Source of the DNA: Ancylomarina sp048268005
GTDB lineage: Bacteria; Bacteroidota; Bacteroidia; Bacteroidales; Marinifilaceae
Length of the DNA: 64,000 nucleotides
Assembly (NCBI GenBank): GCA_048268005.1
Contig: JBLWWJ010000001.1
Location: 1,240,001 to 1,304,000, forward strand
Direction of reading: 5' to 3'
The notes beneath the pieces are model-generated. The model had not been told where the DNA came from, made no database searches, and worked only from the letters and a program-made list of their open reading frames with translations. The translations under genes were made by a program, and so were the position numbers. Shown here one piece after another: positions 25,560 to 35,011 of this stretch (position 1 is its first letter; each line of letters begins with the position of its first letter).

Positions 25560-27608
25560 CTATAAATCAAGATTAAGTTTCACACCAGCACGAATCCATC
25601 GACCAGGCTGGGTGATATTTCCCATATCATAATAATTATGATCCAATAAATTACTAGCTTCAAGATAAATGGTATAGCTTGGTTTTTGCCAGTAAAGTTT
25701 TGTGTCAACTAACCAGAACGGACGATACGATCTTTCTTCGAATTGACTTAAATCCTTTTTATTATACCAGGTATAGGATCCATTCCTATCCTGCCAGGCA
25801 ACTTGCCAAGAGGCACCCAATGCTTTATACATCTTATGGTTCAGAGATATATTCAATTTATGTTTTAACTGATCGAGTACATAACGGGAAATAAATTCAC
25901 TGGATGATTTTTCCATTTCCAAATAGGCATATTTGACAGAAATATTTTTAATAAAGAAATCTTCATTAATAAGATATTGCATATTGATATTTGAAGAAAA
26001 CTCAATTCCCCAGGTATTTAGTTTTGTAATATTTTGTGCTTGCCACTTATCTTCGGAATTGGCCTTAACCCAATCAATCATGTTTTTCCCTTCTCTTCTG
26101 AAGATGCCCGCATGTGCCTTTAGCCAGGCCTTATTGAATTTCAAACCTGTTTCATAGGTGGTTGCCTCTTCAGGATCCAAATCGGTGTTTCCAATATTGG
26201 TTGGACCCACATAATACAAATCGGTGAAGGTTGGCATACGCAATGCCTTGTTTACTGAAGCATACACTTTGCTCGTCTCTGACAATTGATAGCTGACATC
26301 CATACCTGGATAGAAGCTGAAACTTCTATCTAAATCCGAATTCCAATTGGCTAAAACACCTGCCGTGAAGGTAAATCGATCAAGAAAAACATTGTGTTCT
26401 AAAAAATAGCTCAAGTTTGTTCTGGTGTGATTTTTCGTGAAAAAAGCTCCCGATTCACCAGGTACTTTCATGGGCTCTTCCATTAATTCACCAAGTACAT
26501 TACTCCACACATTCTCAGATCTAAACTCAACACCTGCAGCTGTTTTTCCTAGGCTCGATGAAAAAGCAAAGTTTATACTTGTGCCATAAACATCGGTCAA
26601 ATGGTAGTTGTGATTTGTATACCAGGAAGCGGGATTATTCCGAAACAACTCAAAGCGATCCTGACTACGTCTCCAGTAAATATTGGGGGTCATTTTTACC
26701 TTACCATTGGTCGTTAATCGCAAACTGGCAAAAGTCGTTTTGTTTTCTTCGAATTGATTTGGGAAGGATGCGGTGTAAAATGAATTGGCACCATAGGCTT
26801 TTTCATTGTATCCCAACTGCAGATCTAAAAGTCCGACTTCTGTTGAGAGTTGTCCTTGATAAAAGGCATTTGAATTTTTAAAGTCTGTATTTTCAATATA
26901 ACCATCACTGGACTTATGAGCCAAAGCAATATAGGATTTCAGTTTTCCACTAATAAGAGTCGTATTAGCTGATCCTGAATAGAAACCATTTTCACCAGCT
27001 GAGATACTTGCCTTTAGTTTATTTTTATCTTCGGTACCTGTAATAAAGTTGATCGCTCCACTAAAAGCATTGGGGCCATAGACTCTTGCACCAGGTCCTT
27101 GCAGAACTTCAACCCGTTCAATACTTTCAATATCTACAGGGAGATTTAAACTCAAGTGACCGGTTTGTGGATCTGTTATATTCACACCATTGAGCAAAAT
27201 CATCGTTTGGTCAAAGCTACCTCCTCTTATACTCACATCGGCCTGTACCCCATGATTACCTCTTTGACGTACATCCACATTTAAAACATATTCCAATAAA
27301 TCCTGCAAAGATTGAACTGGAGCAGATTCAATGGCTTTTTTATCCATTATCGTAACCACTCTAGCCATTTGGGAATAGGTCACAGAGGCTCGCTGAGCAC
27401 TGACGACGACTTCATCAAGCTTTTGATTGTTATTCACTAGAACAGTATCAGCCTGTGCAAGAGTGTTTTGAGGAGCTGCCACCAAAAAGTAAGTCACTAC
27501 AAGTGAAGAAATAACACATTCCTTGCTGAGACTTTTAAAAATAGAATAGGATTGTCTTGTCCACTTCCTGAAATAGGACAATTCTGAATTTATGATTGAT
27601 TTTTTCAT
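25560..27608 (-). CDS. TonB-dependent outer-membrane receptor, BtuB-like
   Basis: A 682-residue outer-membrane receptor. The N-terminus is a long polar leader (residues 1-30, with FRKWTRQSYSIFKSLSKE) before a hydrophobic signal ending near TLAQ. The plug follows: DEVVVSAQR, SLQDLLEYVLNVDVRQRG, ADVSIRGGSFDQTMILLNGV and IERVEVLQGPGARVYGPNAFSGAINFITG. The rest is a beta-barrel of alternating strands ending in a LNLDL terminus. The leader resembles the one on Bacteroidota receptors found with cobalt chelatase or corrinoid genes (from memory). With cob genes 8 kb away, a corrinoid substrate is plausible but not proven, and no cobalamin riboswitch was seen upstream. Confidence 0.85.
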   Translation of the reverse strand: MKKSIINSELSYFRKWTRQSYSIFKSLSKECVISSLVVTYFLVAAPQNTLAQADTVLVNNNQKLDEVVVSAQRASVTYSQMARVVTIMDKKAIESAPVQSLQDLLEYVLNVDVRQRGNHGVQADVSIRGGSFDQTMILLNGVNITDPQTGHLSLNLPVDIESIERVEVLQGPGARVYGPNAFSGAINFITGTEDKNKLKASISAGENGFYSGSANTTLISGKLKSYIALAHKSSDGYIENTDFKNSNAFYQGQLSTEVGLLDLQLGYNEKAYGANSFYTASFPNQFEENKTTFASLRLTTNGKVKMTPNIYWRRSQDRFELFRNNPASWYTNHNYHLTDVYGTSINFAFSSSLGKTAAGVEFRSENVWSNVLGELMEEPMKVPGESGAFFTKNHTRTNLSYFLEHNVFLDRFTFTAGVLANWNSDLDRSFSFYPGMDVSYQLSETSKVYASVNKALRMPTFTDLYYVGPTNIGNTDLDPEEATTYETGLKFNKAWLKAHAGIFRREGKNMIDWVKANSEDKWQAQNITKLNTWGIEFSSNINMQYLINEDFFIKNISVKYAYLEMEKSSSEFISRYVLDQLKHKLNISLNHKMYKALGASWQVAWQDRNGSYTWYNKKDLSQFEERSYRPFWLVDTKLYWQKPSYTIYLEASNLLDHNYYDMGNITQPGRWIRAGVKLNLDL

Positions 27609-27796
27609 CGGTTTTTCTTCTAAAATATTTTTAAGCTATTGATAATAAGTTATTAATTCTTATCAAGTCTAAATAAGAATCAAGAAACCCAACAAATATA
27701 AATAATATCTGCTTACTAAAAGACCTTCCCTTGTTTGTATTTTTATAAAAAGAAACCAACTAAACAGTACAAGGCAGACGATTATATTCTTGTAAA

Positions 27797-28435
27797 ATGA
27801 ATCAATCAAAAAAACATTTCAATCAAATTTATAGCGAGCAATCACCAGATATTATTCCCTGGAATTCTTTGGAATTACCCATTGCTATTTATGAGCTCAT
27901 AAACAATAAGACTATAGAGCCTTGTAAAGCTATTGATATTGGTTGTGGACTGGGGAATTACAGTAGAGAATTATCGAGGATGGGTTTTGAAATGACGGGA
28001 GTAGATTTCTCCAGTATCGCTATTGATAAAGCACAAAAACTTGCCGAAGCGGAGAAACTATCAATTGAATTCCTAATTGCGGACTTTACCAAGGAGCTTA
28101 GTATGGATCTTTCAAATTTTGATTTTGCTTTTGACTATGGTTTATTGCATCATGTCTATCCTGAGCAAAGAGAAAAGTACACCAATAATGTCGCCAAACT
28201 ACTAAATAAAAATGCCTACTACCTCTCCATTGCCTTTAACGAAGAGGATACGTATTTTGAGGGCAAAGGAAAATATCGGGAAACACCCACGGGATCGGTG
28301 CTCTATTTTTCAAACACCTTTGAAATCCGAAGACTTTTCTCTCCCTTATTTCAAATTCTGGATCTGAAAAATATGACCATCCCGGGGAAGAATGGTAATC
28401 ACAGAGCCTATTATGCCTTCATGCAAAAGAAATAA
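27797..28435 (+). CDS. Class I SAM-dependent methyltransferase
   Basis: A 212-residue Rossmann-fold methyltransferase: motif I is AIDIGCGLGNYSRELS (residues 48-63), followed by GVDFSSIAIDKAQKLAE (acidic end of beta-2) and YGLLHHVYPEQREKYTNNVAKLL (motif IV region). The overall pattern resembles thiopurine/tellurite-type or small-molecule methyltransferases; the substrate is not evident. Ends 7 bp before the stop of a convergent thioesterase gene. Confidence 0.82.
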   Translation: MNQSKKHFNQIYSEQSPDIIPWNSLELPIAIYELINNKTIEPCKAIDIGCGLGNYSRELSRMGFEMTGVDFSSIAIDKAQKLAEAEKLSIEFLIADFTKELSMDLSNFDFAFDYGLLHHVYPEQREKYTNNVAKLLNKNAYYLSIAFNEEDTYFEGKGKYRETPTGSVLYFSNTFEIRRLFSPLFQILDLKNMTIPGKNGNHRAYYAFMQKK

Positions 28436-28442
28436 CAAGTCT

Positions 28443-28847
28443 TTAATTTAGGTGATCGGCAAAAATTTCATCAAAAATTTCACCCTTGGTCAGTCTACCG
28501 TTCTTCAAACAAATAGTAAACACCTTACCTTTTGCACAAAGTTTATTGTCAGATAAACGATAAATATCCTCGTGGAAAATCAGCTTTGGACCATCTCTGT
28601 CAATATTTAATTTCACAACAAACTCATCGCCCGAACTCAGCGAGGTTTTAAAATCAATTTCAACGCGAGCAACCATGGCATCCAAACCTTCCTCATGCAA
28701 GGCTTTGAAATTATTCCCGGCTGATTCCAAGAATTCATGACGGGCGTGTTCCAGGTAGTTCTGATAAACAGAATTATTTACAACACCTTGTAAATCACAC
28801 TCATAATCGCGAACCTTTAACTTTAATTCGTAGATGTAGTTTTTCAT
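28443..28847 (-). CDS. YbgC/FadM-like acyl-CoA thioesterase
   Basis: A 134-residue single hot-dog-fold thioesterase. It begins YELKLKVRDYECDLQGVVNNSVYQNYLEHARHEFLE, matching the 4-hydroxybenzoyl-CoA thioesterase-type motif (DxxGxVxNxxYxxxxExaR) with the catalytic Asp near residue 17. Hydrolyses short or medium acyl-CoA or acyl-ACP thioesters in the cytoplasm. Located between a methyltransferase and fabG, consistent with fatty-acid metabolism, but the two are not obviously one operon as a terminator precedes it. Confidence 0.85.
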   Translation of the reverse strand: MKNYIYELKLKVRDYECDLQGVVNNSVYQNYLEHARHEFLESAGNNFKALHEEGLDAMVARVEIDFKTSLSSGDEFVVKLNIDRDGPKLIFHEDIYRLSDNKLCAKGKVFTICLKNGRLTKGEIFDEIFADHLN

Positions 28848-28892
28848 TCGATTGAGTTTTCTTTATCTTTTAAAGAATGTAAGTTCATAAAA

Positions 28893-28918
28893 AAAGGATT
28901 GCCAATCGACAATCCTTT
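28893..28918 (-). terminator. Terminator of fabG
   Basis: AAAGGATTG ... CAATCCTTT, a 9-bp perfect stem, 24 bp beyond the fabG stop, with a T-tract on the minus strand. Confidence 0.72.
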
Positions 28919-28941
28919 CTAATATATTGTCAATTCTAGGA

Positions 28942-29688
28942 TTACATGTTCATACCACCACAAACGTGAATAGTTTGTCCTGTAACGTAAGCCGAAAGAT
29001 CAGAACCTAAATAAACGCAAGTTTTTGCAATTTCTTCAGGAGTACCACCTCGTTTCAAAGGAATCTTACCAGCCCACTCTTTCACGACATCTTCAGGAAG
29101 CTGTCCTGTCATCTCAGTAATAATGAATCCTGGAGCAATTGCATTAGAACGGATTCCACGAGAACCTAGCTCTTTTGCTACCGACTTAGTAAAACCAATG
29201 ATACCAGCCTTAGAAGCTGAGTAGTTAGATTGACCAGCGTTTCCACTAACACCAACTACAGAACTCATATTGATGATAGATCCGCTACGTTGCTTCAACA
29301 TAGTACGTTGAACTGCCTTAGTAAAGTTAAAAACAGATTTAAGGTTCACGTTGATAACCATATCCCACTGCTCTTCAGTCATTCTCATTAACAAAGTATC
29401 TTTAGTGATACCCGCGTTGTTAACCAAAATATCTACTGTACCGAATTCTTTAACGATTTCTGCTACAACTTTATCAGTGTCAGCAAAATTACTTGCATCT
29501 GAAGCGTATCCTTTAGCTTTTACACCGTATGAAGCGATTTCTTTTTCAGTTTCCTGAGCTGCTTCATTATAAAATAGATCGGTGAATGCTACATTAGCAC
29601 CCTGCTTAGCAAATTCGATTGCTACTGCTTTACCAATACCGCGAGAAGCTCCGGTAATAATCGCTGTTTTTCCTTCTAATAATTTCAT
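28942..29688 (-). CDS. fabG: 3-oxoacyl-[acyl-carrier-protein] reductase
   Basis: Reduces beta-ketoacyl-ACP with NADPH in fatty-acid elongation. A short-chain dehydrogenase with TGASRGIG (cofactor loop), DLFYN, LVNNAGITKD (NAG motif), INMSSVVGVSGNAGQSNYSASKAGIIGFTKS (Ser, Tyr and Lys of the catalytic triad), SNAIAPGFI and the C-terminal GQTIHVCGGMNM, which is typical of FabG. I start at ATG 29688 (MKLLEGKTAIITGASRG), which puts the TGASRGIG loop at residue 12; the upstream ATG (29718) adds ten residues. Confidence 0.93.
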   Translation of the reverse strand: MKLLEGKTAIITGASRGIGKAVAIEFAKQGANVAFTDLFYNEAAQETEKEIASYGVKAKGYASDASNFADTDKVVAEIVKEFGTVDILVNNAGITKDTLLMRMTEEQWDMVINVNLKSVFNFTKAVQRTMLKQRSGSIINMSSVVGVSGNAGQSNYSASKAGIIGFTKSVAKELGSRGIRSNAIAPGFIITEMTGQLPEDVVKEWAGKIPLKRGGTPEEIAKTCVYLGSDLSAYVTGQTIHVCGGMNM

Positions 29689-30251
29689 TTTAGAATATTT
29701 TAGATCTGAGAAAGTCAATTACCAATTTTAGGATAAGATTTCAATCTCTGGTAATATGAGCATCACAAACATGATGAATCCTTTCTCAATAATTAAAAAT
29801 AATTACAATTTTATATGCTGATAACTAGATTTTTATTCAAACCTAAAAATCCGCAAAGTCTATTGATTTCTCAAAATTTGACCAACAAATATAATCTATT
29901 TTAAATAAAAAGTAGACTTCTTACTTTGAACATATACTTAGATTAACTCTAGTTCTTTAAAAACAAGTCAGTTTCAAGACCGTTTCAAATACCTTTTTTT
30001 ATCTCTAATTCACTTATCAAAAATCTTTTTTAAGATATGCTGTATTCTAATCTATTATTAGTAATTTCGCAAACCGATAATTGGTGAGTTTTCGAGCTTT
30101 AAAAATCACATGTAAAAGCATGATTTAAAAGCAGAAACACAAGTTATCTGTACAGTTCTTTTTCATTATAGAGCACTGATACATATGTTTTTAATTGCCT
30201 TCCTCCTGCTATTAGGAGAAAAAAAGGCCAAAATAAAATATTTTCGTTTAA
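29689..30251. other. Intergenic region between fabG and the ABC-F gene
   Basis: About 560 bp between divergent genes. A hairpin (CTCCT-GCTATT-AGGAG, 30205-30220) lies 31 bp before the ABC-F start, where the AGGAG arm could otherwise be read as a ribosome site. Leaders of ABC-F genes are sometimes attenuators; nothing stronger supports that here. Confidence 0.35.
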
Positions 30252-31865
30252 ATGATTTCAGTTTCAAATCTATCTATTCAGTTTGGTAAGCGTACCCTTT
30301 TCCAGGATGTCAATTTAAAGTTCACTCCAGGTAACTGTTACGGTATCATTGGTGCAAATGGCGCCGGTAAATCAACTTTTTTAAAACTTCTTTCAGGTGA
30401 TCTAGATTCAACAACAGGTCGTGTTGCTATGGAGCCTGGTGAGCGTCTTGCAGTCCTAAAACAGGATCACTACGGTTTCGATGAATTCACCGTACTTGAT
30501 TCGGTAGTTGCCGGACACAGTGAACTGTGGGCCATTATGCAAGAAAAAAATGAGCTGTATGCCAAACCCGATTTTTCTGAGGCAGATGGTATTAAAGCCT
30601 CTGAACTTGAAGAAGAATTTGCTGAAATGGGTGGATGGAATGCTGAGAGTGATGCTGCTGAACTTTTAAGTGGTTTAGGTATCAAGGAAGCACTTCATTA
30701 CAAAATGATGTCGGAATTGAGTGGTAAGGAAAAGGTTCGTGTGCTTTTAGCTCAAGCTCTTTTTGGTAATCCGGATAACTTGTTACTTGATGAGCCAACC
30801 AATGATCTTGACCTTGAGACTGTGATGTGGTTGGAAAACTACCTGGCTAACTTCAATAATACGGTGATTGTGGTCTCTCACGACCGTCACTTCCTGGATT
30901 CGGTTTGTACAGATATTGTCGATATCGACTTTGGTAAAGTAAAGATGTTCTCTGGTAATTATACTTTCTGGTACGAGTCATCTCAGTTGGCAGCCCGTCA
31001 GCAGGCACAACAAAACAAAAAAGCTGAAGAAAAGAAGAAAGAGCTTCAGGAATTTATTTCTCGTTTCTCTGCCAATGTTGCAAAGTCTAAGCAGACGACA
31101 TCTCGTAAGAAGATGATTGATAAATTGAATATCGAGGATATTCAACCTTCAACACGTCGTTATCCTGGTATCATCTTCCAACAGGAACGTGAGGCTGGAG
31201 ATAAAATTTTCTCTTGCATGGGTTTGAGCAAGCAAATTGAAGGTGAAACTTTATTTAAGGATGTTGAGTTCACTATTGAAAGAGGTGAAAAAGTAATTTT
31301 CTTATCACGTGATCCTCGTGCCATGACTTCTTTATTCAATATCATTAATGATGAAGATAAAGCGGATTCTGGTTCATATGAATGGGGTGTGACTATTACA
31401 CCTGCATATCTGCCTGTAGATCACAACTCATTCTTTCTAGAGGAAATCACGCTTAAGGATTGGTTAGCTCAATATTCTCCTGATACTTCTGAAATTTTCT
31501 TAAGAGGATATTTAGGTAAGATGTTATTCTCAGGTGAGGATATCTTCAAGAAGTCGAATGTGCTTTCTGGAGGTGAAAAGGTACGTTGTATGGTGTCAAA
31601 AATGATGTTGAAAAATGCCAATCTTTTGGTTTTGGATACACCTACCAACCACTTGGATCTTGAATCAATTCAGTCGTTTAATAATGCTCTAATTAACTTT
31701 GGAGGTACCGTTTTGATGTCATCTCATGACCACGAATTTATTCAAACCGTTAGTACTCGTATTATCGAGCTGACACCTAATGGAACCATTGATAAATTGA
31801 TGGAATATGACGAATATGTGACCAGCGAGAAGATAAAAGCTCTTCGCGAGGAAATGTATCAATAA
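30252..31865 (+). CDS. ABC-F family ATPase (YbiT-like) with degenerate second domain
   Basis: A 537-residue soluble tandem ATPase of the ABC-F class (translation factors acting at the ribosomal E-site). Domain 1: Walker A GANGAGKST (34-42), signature LSGKEK (156-161, with Lys where Gly is usual), Walker B LLLDEPTNDLD with Glu181 intact. The linker is about 80 residues and basic. Domain 2: the Walker A position reads LSRDPRAM (351-358), lacking GxxGxGKS; the signature LSGGEK (438-443) is good, but Walker B is LDTPTNHLD, with Thr463 replacing the catalytic Glu. So only the first site looks able to hydrolyse ATP. The class (YbiT, Uup, EttA-like) is a guess from length and domain layout. Confidence 0.9.
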   Translation: MISVSNLSIQFGKRTLFQDVNLKFTPGNCYGIIGANGAGKSTFLKLLSGDLDSTTGRVAMEPGERLAVLKQDHYGFDEFTVLDSVVAGHSELWAIMQEKNELYAKPDFSEADGIKASELEEEFAEMGGWNAESDAAELLSGLGIKEALHYKMMSELSGKEKVRVLLAQALFGNPDNLLLDEPTNDLDLETVMWLENYLANFNNTVIVVSHDRHFLDSVCTDIVDIDFGKVKMFSGNYTFWYESSQLAARQQAQQNKKAEEKKKELQEFISRFSANVAKSKQTTSRKKMIDKLNIEDIQPSTRRYPGIIFQQEREAGDKIFSCMGLSKQIEGETLFKDVEFTIERGEKVIFLSRDPRAMTSLFNIINDEDKADSGSYEWGVTITPAYLPVDHNSFFLEEITLKDWLAQYSPDTSEIFLRGYLGKMLFSGEDIFKKSNVLSGGEKVRCMVSKMMLKNANLLVLDTPTNHLDLESIQSFNNALINFGGTVLMSSHDHEFIQTVSTRIIELTPNGTIDKLMEYDEYVTSEKIKALREEMYQ

Positions 31866-31884
31866 TATTTATAAACATATATAG

Positions 31885-31923
31885 AAAATCCCCTTGGTTT
31901 AATTGCCTTGGGGATTTTTTTTT
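31885..31923 (+). terminator. Terminator of the ABC-F gene
   Basis: AAAATCCCC ... GGGGATTTT hairpin followed by a run of T ending at 31923. Confidence 0.78.
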
Positions 31924-32030
31924 ACACTCATTTTTGAATAAAATAATTATTTTCTTAGCTATCTTTATGACGACTTGTCGCCTTGTGCACGATTATACAA
32001 AACTTTATCTTTTCGATTAATACAACAACA

Positions 32031-33086
32031 ATGCTGCTTCTATTATTCTATCTCTTCTTAGCTCTTGTCATTTCTTTTTTGTGCTCCATTATGGAATCTG
32101 TTCTTCTTTCCACCCCTCTATCCTTTCTTTTGGTAAAGGAAAAAGAAGGGCACAAATCCTCCAGAACATTTATAAAACTCAAAAATCAAGTTGAGCGACC
32201 TTTAGCTGCCATTCTTTCGTTAAACACCATCGCACACACCATTGGAGCAGCAGGTGTTGGTGCTGAGGCAACAAAGATTTTTGGTGAAGTTTATTTTGGA
32301 ATTATATCCGCAGTGCTCACCTTACTCATTTTGATCTTTTCTGAAATTATCCCCAAAACGATAGGTGCGACCTATTGGAGACGTTTAGCTCTACCATCAG
32401 GTCTTATTATGAATTTTATGGTCATTATAAGTTATCCATTGGTCATCATGTCTGGTTATATTACCAAGCTATTTTCAAAGGATTCTAAAGATATTTCGGT
32501 AAGTCGTGAGGAAATATCGGCTATGGCCAATATTGGGACCGAAGAAGGCGTTTTTAAAGACAGTGAAAATAAAGTCATTCAAAATTTAATTCGATTAAGA
32601 ACGGTTAAAGTTTCTGAAATCATGACCCCTAGAGTTGTTGTAAGAGTGGCAGATGAGAAAATGTCACTGGAAGAATTTCTTGTAAAAAAGGAGTTTTTAT
32701 ACTACTCTCGTATTCCTGTTTATTCAAAAGAAGTTGAAAATATTACGGGTTATATCTTTCGCCAAACTGTACTTGAAAAACTGGCTAAAAAAGAAAAAAA
32801 CCTGAAACTTCGTGATATTAGACGAGATATTGTCATTGCTCACGAATTTCAAACAACCTTTAAGCTTTGGGAAATCTTACTGGAAAAAAAGGAACATATT
32901 GCCCTTATTGTAGATGAATATGGTGGCATGGATGGCATTGTGACCATGGAGGATATTATTGAAAGTCTTCTGGGGCTTGAAATCGTTGATGAGAGAGATC
33001 AATTCGCCGATATGCAACAATATGCTCGTGAGCGATGGGCTGAACGAAAGGCCAAATATGATATATTGGACAGTTCAGATGAGTAA
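32031..33086 (+). CDS. CNNM/CorC-family (DUF21-CBS) membrane protein
   Basis: A 351-residue hemolysin/CorC-like protein. An N-terminal DUF21 domain has four hydrophobic segments (residues 1-160) with the SEIIPKTIGATYW motif, followed by a linker and two CBS motifs (EIMTPRVVVRVADEKMSLEEFL; HIALIVDEYGGMDGIVTMEDIIESLLG). CNNM-type proteins are implicated in Mg2+ or Co2+ handling. The start at 32031 (MLLLLFYLFLALV) is taken because it begins directly with the first span; the preceding 16 codons contain only a long non-hydrophobic extension. A short corC-type tail is missing at the C-terminus, which is normal for some Bacteroidota members. Confidence 0.87.
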   Translation: MLLLLFYLFLALVISFLCSIMESVLLSTPLSFLLVKEKEGHKSSRTFIKLKNQVERPLAAILSLNTIAHTIGAAGVGAEATKIFGEVYFGIISAVLTLLILIFSEIIPKTIGATYWRRLALPSGLIMNFMVIISYPLVIMSGYITKLFSKDSKDISVSREEISAMANIGTEEGVFKDSENKVIQNLIRLRTVKVSEIMTPRVVVRVADEKMSLEEFLVKKEFLYYSRIPVYSKEVENITGYIFRQTVLEKLAKKEKNLKLRDIRRDIVIAHEFQTTFKLWEILLEKKEHIALIVDEYGGMDGIVTMEDIIESLLGLEIVDERDQFADMQQYARERWAERKAKYDILDSSDE

Positions 33087-33132
33087 AAAGAAGGAAGCAA
33101 CCTGGATAGCCTTAAATAGAGTAATATAAGCT

Positions 33133-34251
33133 ATGAAACACCAAATCATTATTATAGCTCTTCTTGTTTTAATAGGATGTAAGAATACCAAAAAAGAAGT
33201 AAAACAAGAGCCAGGTAACTATTCATTTTATGTTGGCACCTATATGGATCATGATAGTGAAGGCATCTATAAATATATCTTAGAGAAAAATGGACACTTA
33301 AAATCTCTTGGTTTGGTTGCGAAGTCAATTAATCCGTCATTTTTGGCTAAGAGTGAAAATAAAGAATACCTCCTAGCTGTAAATGAAATTAGTAATTCTG
33401 ACGGCTTTGGTACTATAGAGTCTTTTTCCATTTCAGATGACAGCCTTTCATTTATTAATCAGAGCATAACGGGTGGAGCTCATCCCTGCTTTGTTAGTAT
33501 AAACTCTGATGGCTATGTCTTAACAGCTAACTATACGGGTGGAAATATTGGCTTATTAAAATTGAATAAAAAGGGAGAACTGTCTGGTTTACTAGATATT
33601 CAACAACACTCAGGCAAAGGGACCAATGATCGACAAGATGCTCCACATGCTCATTCAGCATGGTTCGAAAGCGCAGATAATACGGTTATTTCACTCGATC
33701 TGGGAACAAACGAGCTCTGGTTTTCACAACTGGATACAGTTCTTCATAAATTACAAGCTAGTAATCCATATAAACTGAAAATGGCTGATGGTGCTGGACC
33801 ACGTCACCTGATGTTTCATCCTAATAAGAAATGGATTTATGTCTTGAATGAACTGAATAGCACAGTAAGTTTGGTTCATAAAACGGATGGCAACCAATAT
33901 AAAAAAGGGCTTTCTTTTTCATGTCTACCATCGGCATATTCCGAAGCTAATTACCCTGCAGATATTCATATCTCTTCGGACGGAAAATTTTTATATGTAT
34001 CCAATAGAGGACATAACAGCATTGCGATCTTTGGTGTTAATCAACAGGATGGATCTTTAAATTTGCTAGCTCATGAATCGACATATGGTAAGTGGCCCCG
34101 TAATTTCTCTTTATCTCCAGATGAAAACTACTTAATAGTAGCCAATCAGCATTCAAATAATATTGTCTCATTTAAACGAGATAAAACAACTGGATTATTA
34201 AACTATACTGATGAAATAGAGGCCTATACCCCTGTTTGTATTTTATTTTAA
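33133..34251 (+). CDS. Lactonase-family beta-propeller lipoprotein
   Basis: A 372-residue lipoprotein with LIGC lipobox (Cys16). The body is a seven-bladed beta-propeller of the 6-phosphogluconolactonase/YbhE-like family: VGTYMDHDSEGIYKY, SINPSFLAKSEN, GGAHPCFVSINSDGYVLTANYTGGNIGLL, DAPHAHSAWF, AGPRHLMFHPNKKWIYVLNELNSTVSL, SDGKFLYVSNRGHNSIAIF, PRNFSLSPDENYLIVANQHSNNIV. The conserved HAHS and GPRHL blocks are those of the cyclase/lactonase (YbhE) family. Lipid-anchored export argues against a role in cytoplasmic pentose phosphate flux; a periplasmic sugar lactone substrate is more likely. Confidence 0.88.
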   Translation: MKHQIIIIALLVLIGCKNTKKEVKQEPGNYSFYVGTYMDHDSEGIYKYILEKNGHLKSLGLVAKSINPSFLAKSENKEYLLAVNEISNSDGFGTIESFSISDDSLSFINQSITGGAHPCFVSINSDGYVLTANYTGGNIGLLKLNKKGELSGLLDIQQHSGKGTNDRQDAPHAHSAWFESADNTVISLDLGTNELWFSQLDTVLHKLQASNPYKLKMADGAGPRHLMFHPNKKWIYVLNELNSTVSLVHKTDGNQYKKGLSFSCLPSAYSEANYPADIHISSDGKFLYVSNRGHNSIAIFGVNQQDGSLNLLAHESTYGKWPRNFSLSPDENYLIVANQHSNNIVSFKRDKTTGLLNYTDEIEAYTPVCILF

Positions 34252-34514
34252 GTCCCTGTAAACAGCTCTTTGATTAAACTATTTCAACTAAACCATTCTC
34301 CAGTTCTTTATTTAAAATCAATAAAGCATTCCCCCCTTCAGTATCAATTAGAAAGCAAGTGATAGAACCATAATCGGGACAAAAAATTTATTGAAAAGAA
34401 CATTTATTAATATCAGAATTGACGAAATTCCTCTCTAGATTCAATTCCTTAATTTTTCAGTATCAGATATTAGAGTTCATAATCGATGGCGAGTTGCGAT
34501 TTATCTATTACTTT

Positions 34515-34901
34515 CTATCCTACAATAGATGTATCCTTAGGCTTAATAATCTCCTTCCGATGCTTCAATCCCCAGTCTATGGCTTCGCCTAACAAGGCAT
34601 CCAAAGTTCTGCCATGATCGGTTAATGAATACTCTACCGTTATGGGTTTTGTATTCATCACTTCTCTTCTAACCAATTGATTTAACTCCAATTCTTGTAA
34701 ATCCTTAGATAGTTTTTTAGGTGCTATACCACTCAAAGTACGCTTCAATTCCATAAATCGCATAGTCCCATTTCGCAATAAGGTGCCTAAAATTATCAAT
34801 TTCCATTTACCTGATAAGAGCTCCATTGTATCCGAAAGCGCTCTTATCTGTTCCTTGCATTCACCTGACATTTCTGAATCTTGCTTTCTACTCATTTTCA
34901 C
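34515..34901 (-). CDS. HxlR-family transcriptional regulator with one N-terminal Cys
   Basis: A 128-residue winged-helix regulator: MELLSGKWKLIILGTLLRNGTMRFMELKRTLSGIAPKKLSKDLQELE, then a wing ending VEYSLTDHGRTLDALLG. It has a single Cys at residue 15 (GECKEQ), close to the redox-sensing Cys14 of HypR. It is divergent from a membrane protein plus nitroreductase operon, and an inverted repeat lies between them (34921-34944). HypR in Bacillus activates a nitroreductase under oxidative or electrophile stress, so a comparable local control is plausible. Confidence 0.85.
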   Translation of the reverse strand: MKMSRKQDSEMSGECKEQIRALSDTMELLSGKWKLIILGTLLRNGTMRFMELKRTLSGIAPKKLSKDLQELELNQLVRREVMNTKPITVEYSLTDHGRTLDALLGEAIDWGLKHRKEIIKPKDTSIVG

Positions 34902-34920
34902 GAATTTTAATTAATAGTAT

Positions 34921-34944
34921 CCTTAAGGAAAGTAGTTTCCTAAG
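34921..34944. promoter_or_regulatory. Inverted repeat between HxlR and nitroreductase operon (candidate operator)
   Basis: CCTTAAGGAAA-GTAG-TTTCCTAAGG is an imperfect inverted repeat (one base missing in the right arm). It lies in the 110-bp divergent region. HxlR-family dimers usually bind such sites; the assignment is inference. Confidence 0.5.
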
Positions 34945-35011
34945 GGAAACACATAGCAAAAGTATACTATTTGACTTTAACTTTGTCACAGAAATTAAAA
35001 TTTTAATCAAA

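Noticed and set aside
29689..30251. ABC-F leader attenuator
   Set aside because: A hairpin exists, but there is no leader peptide or T-run, so the claim is not supported.
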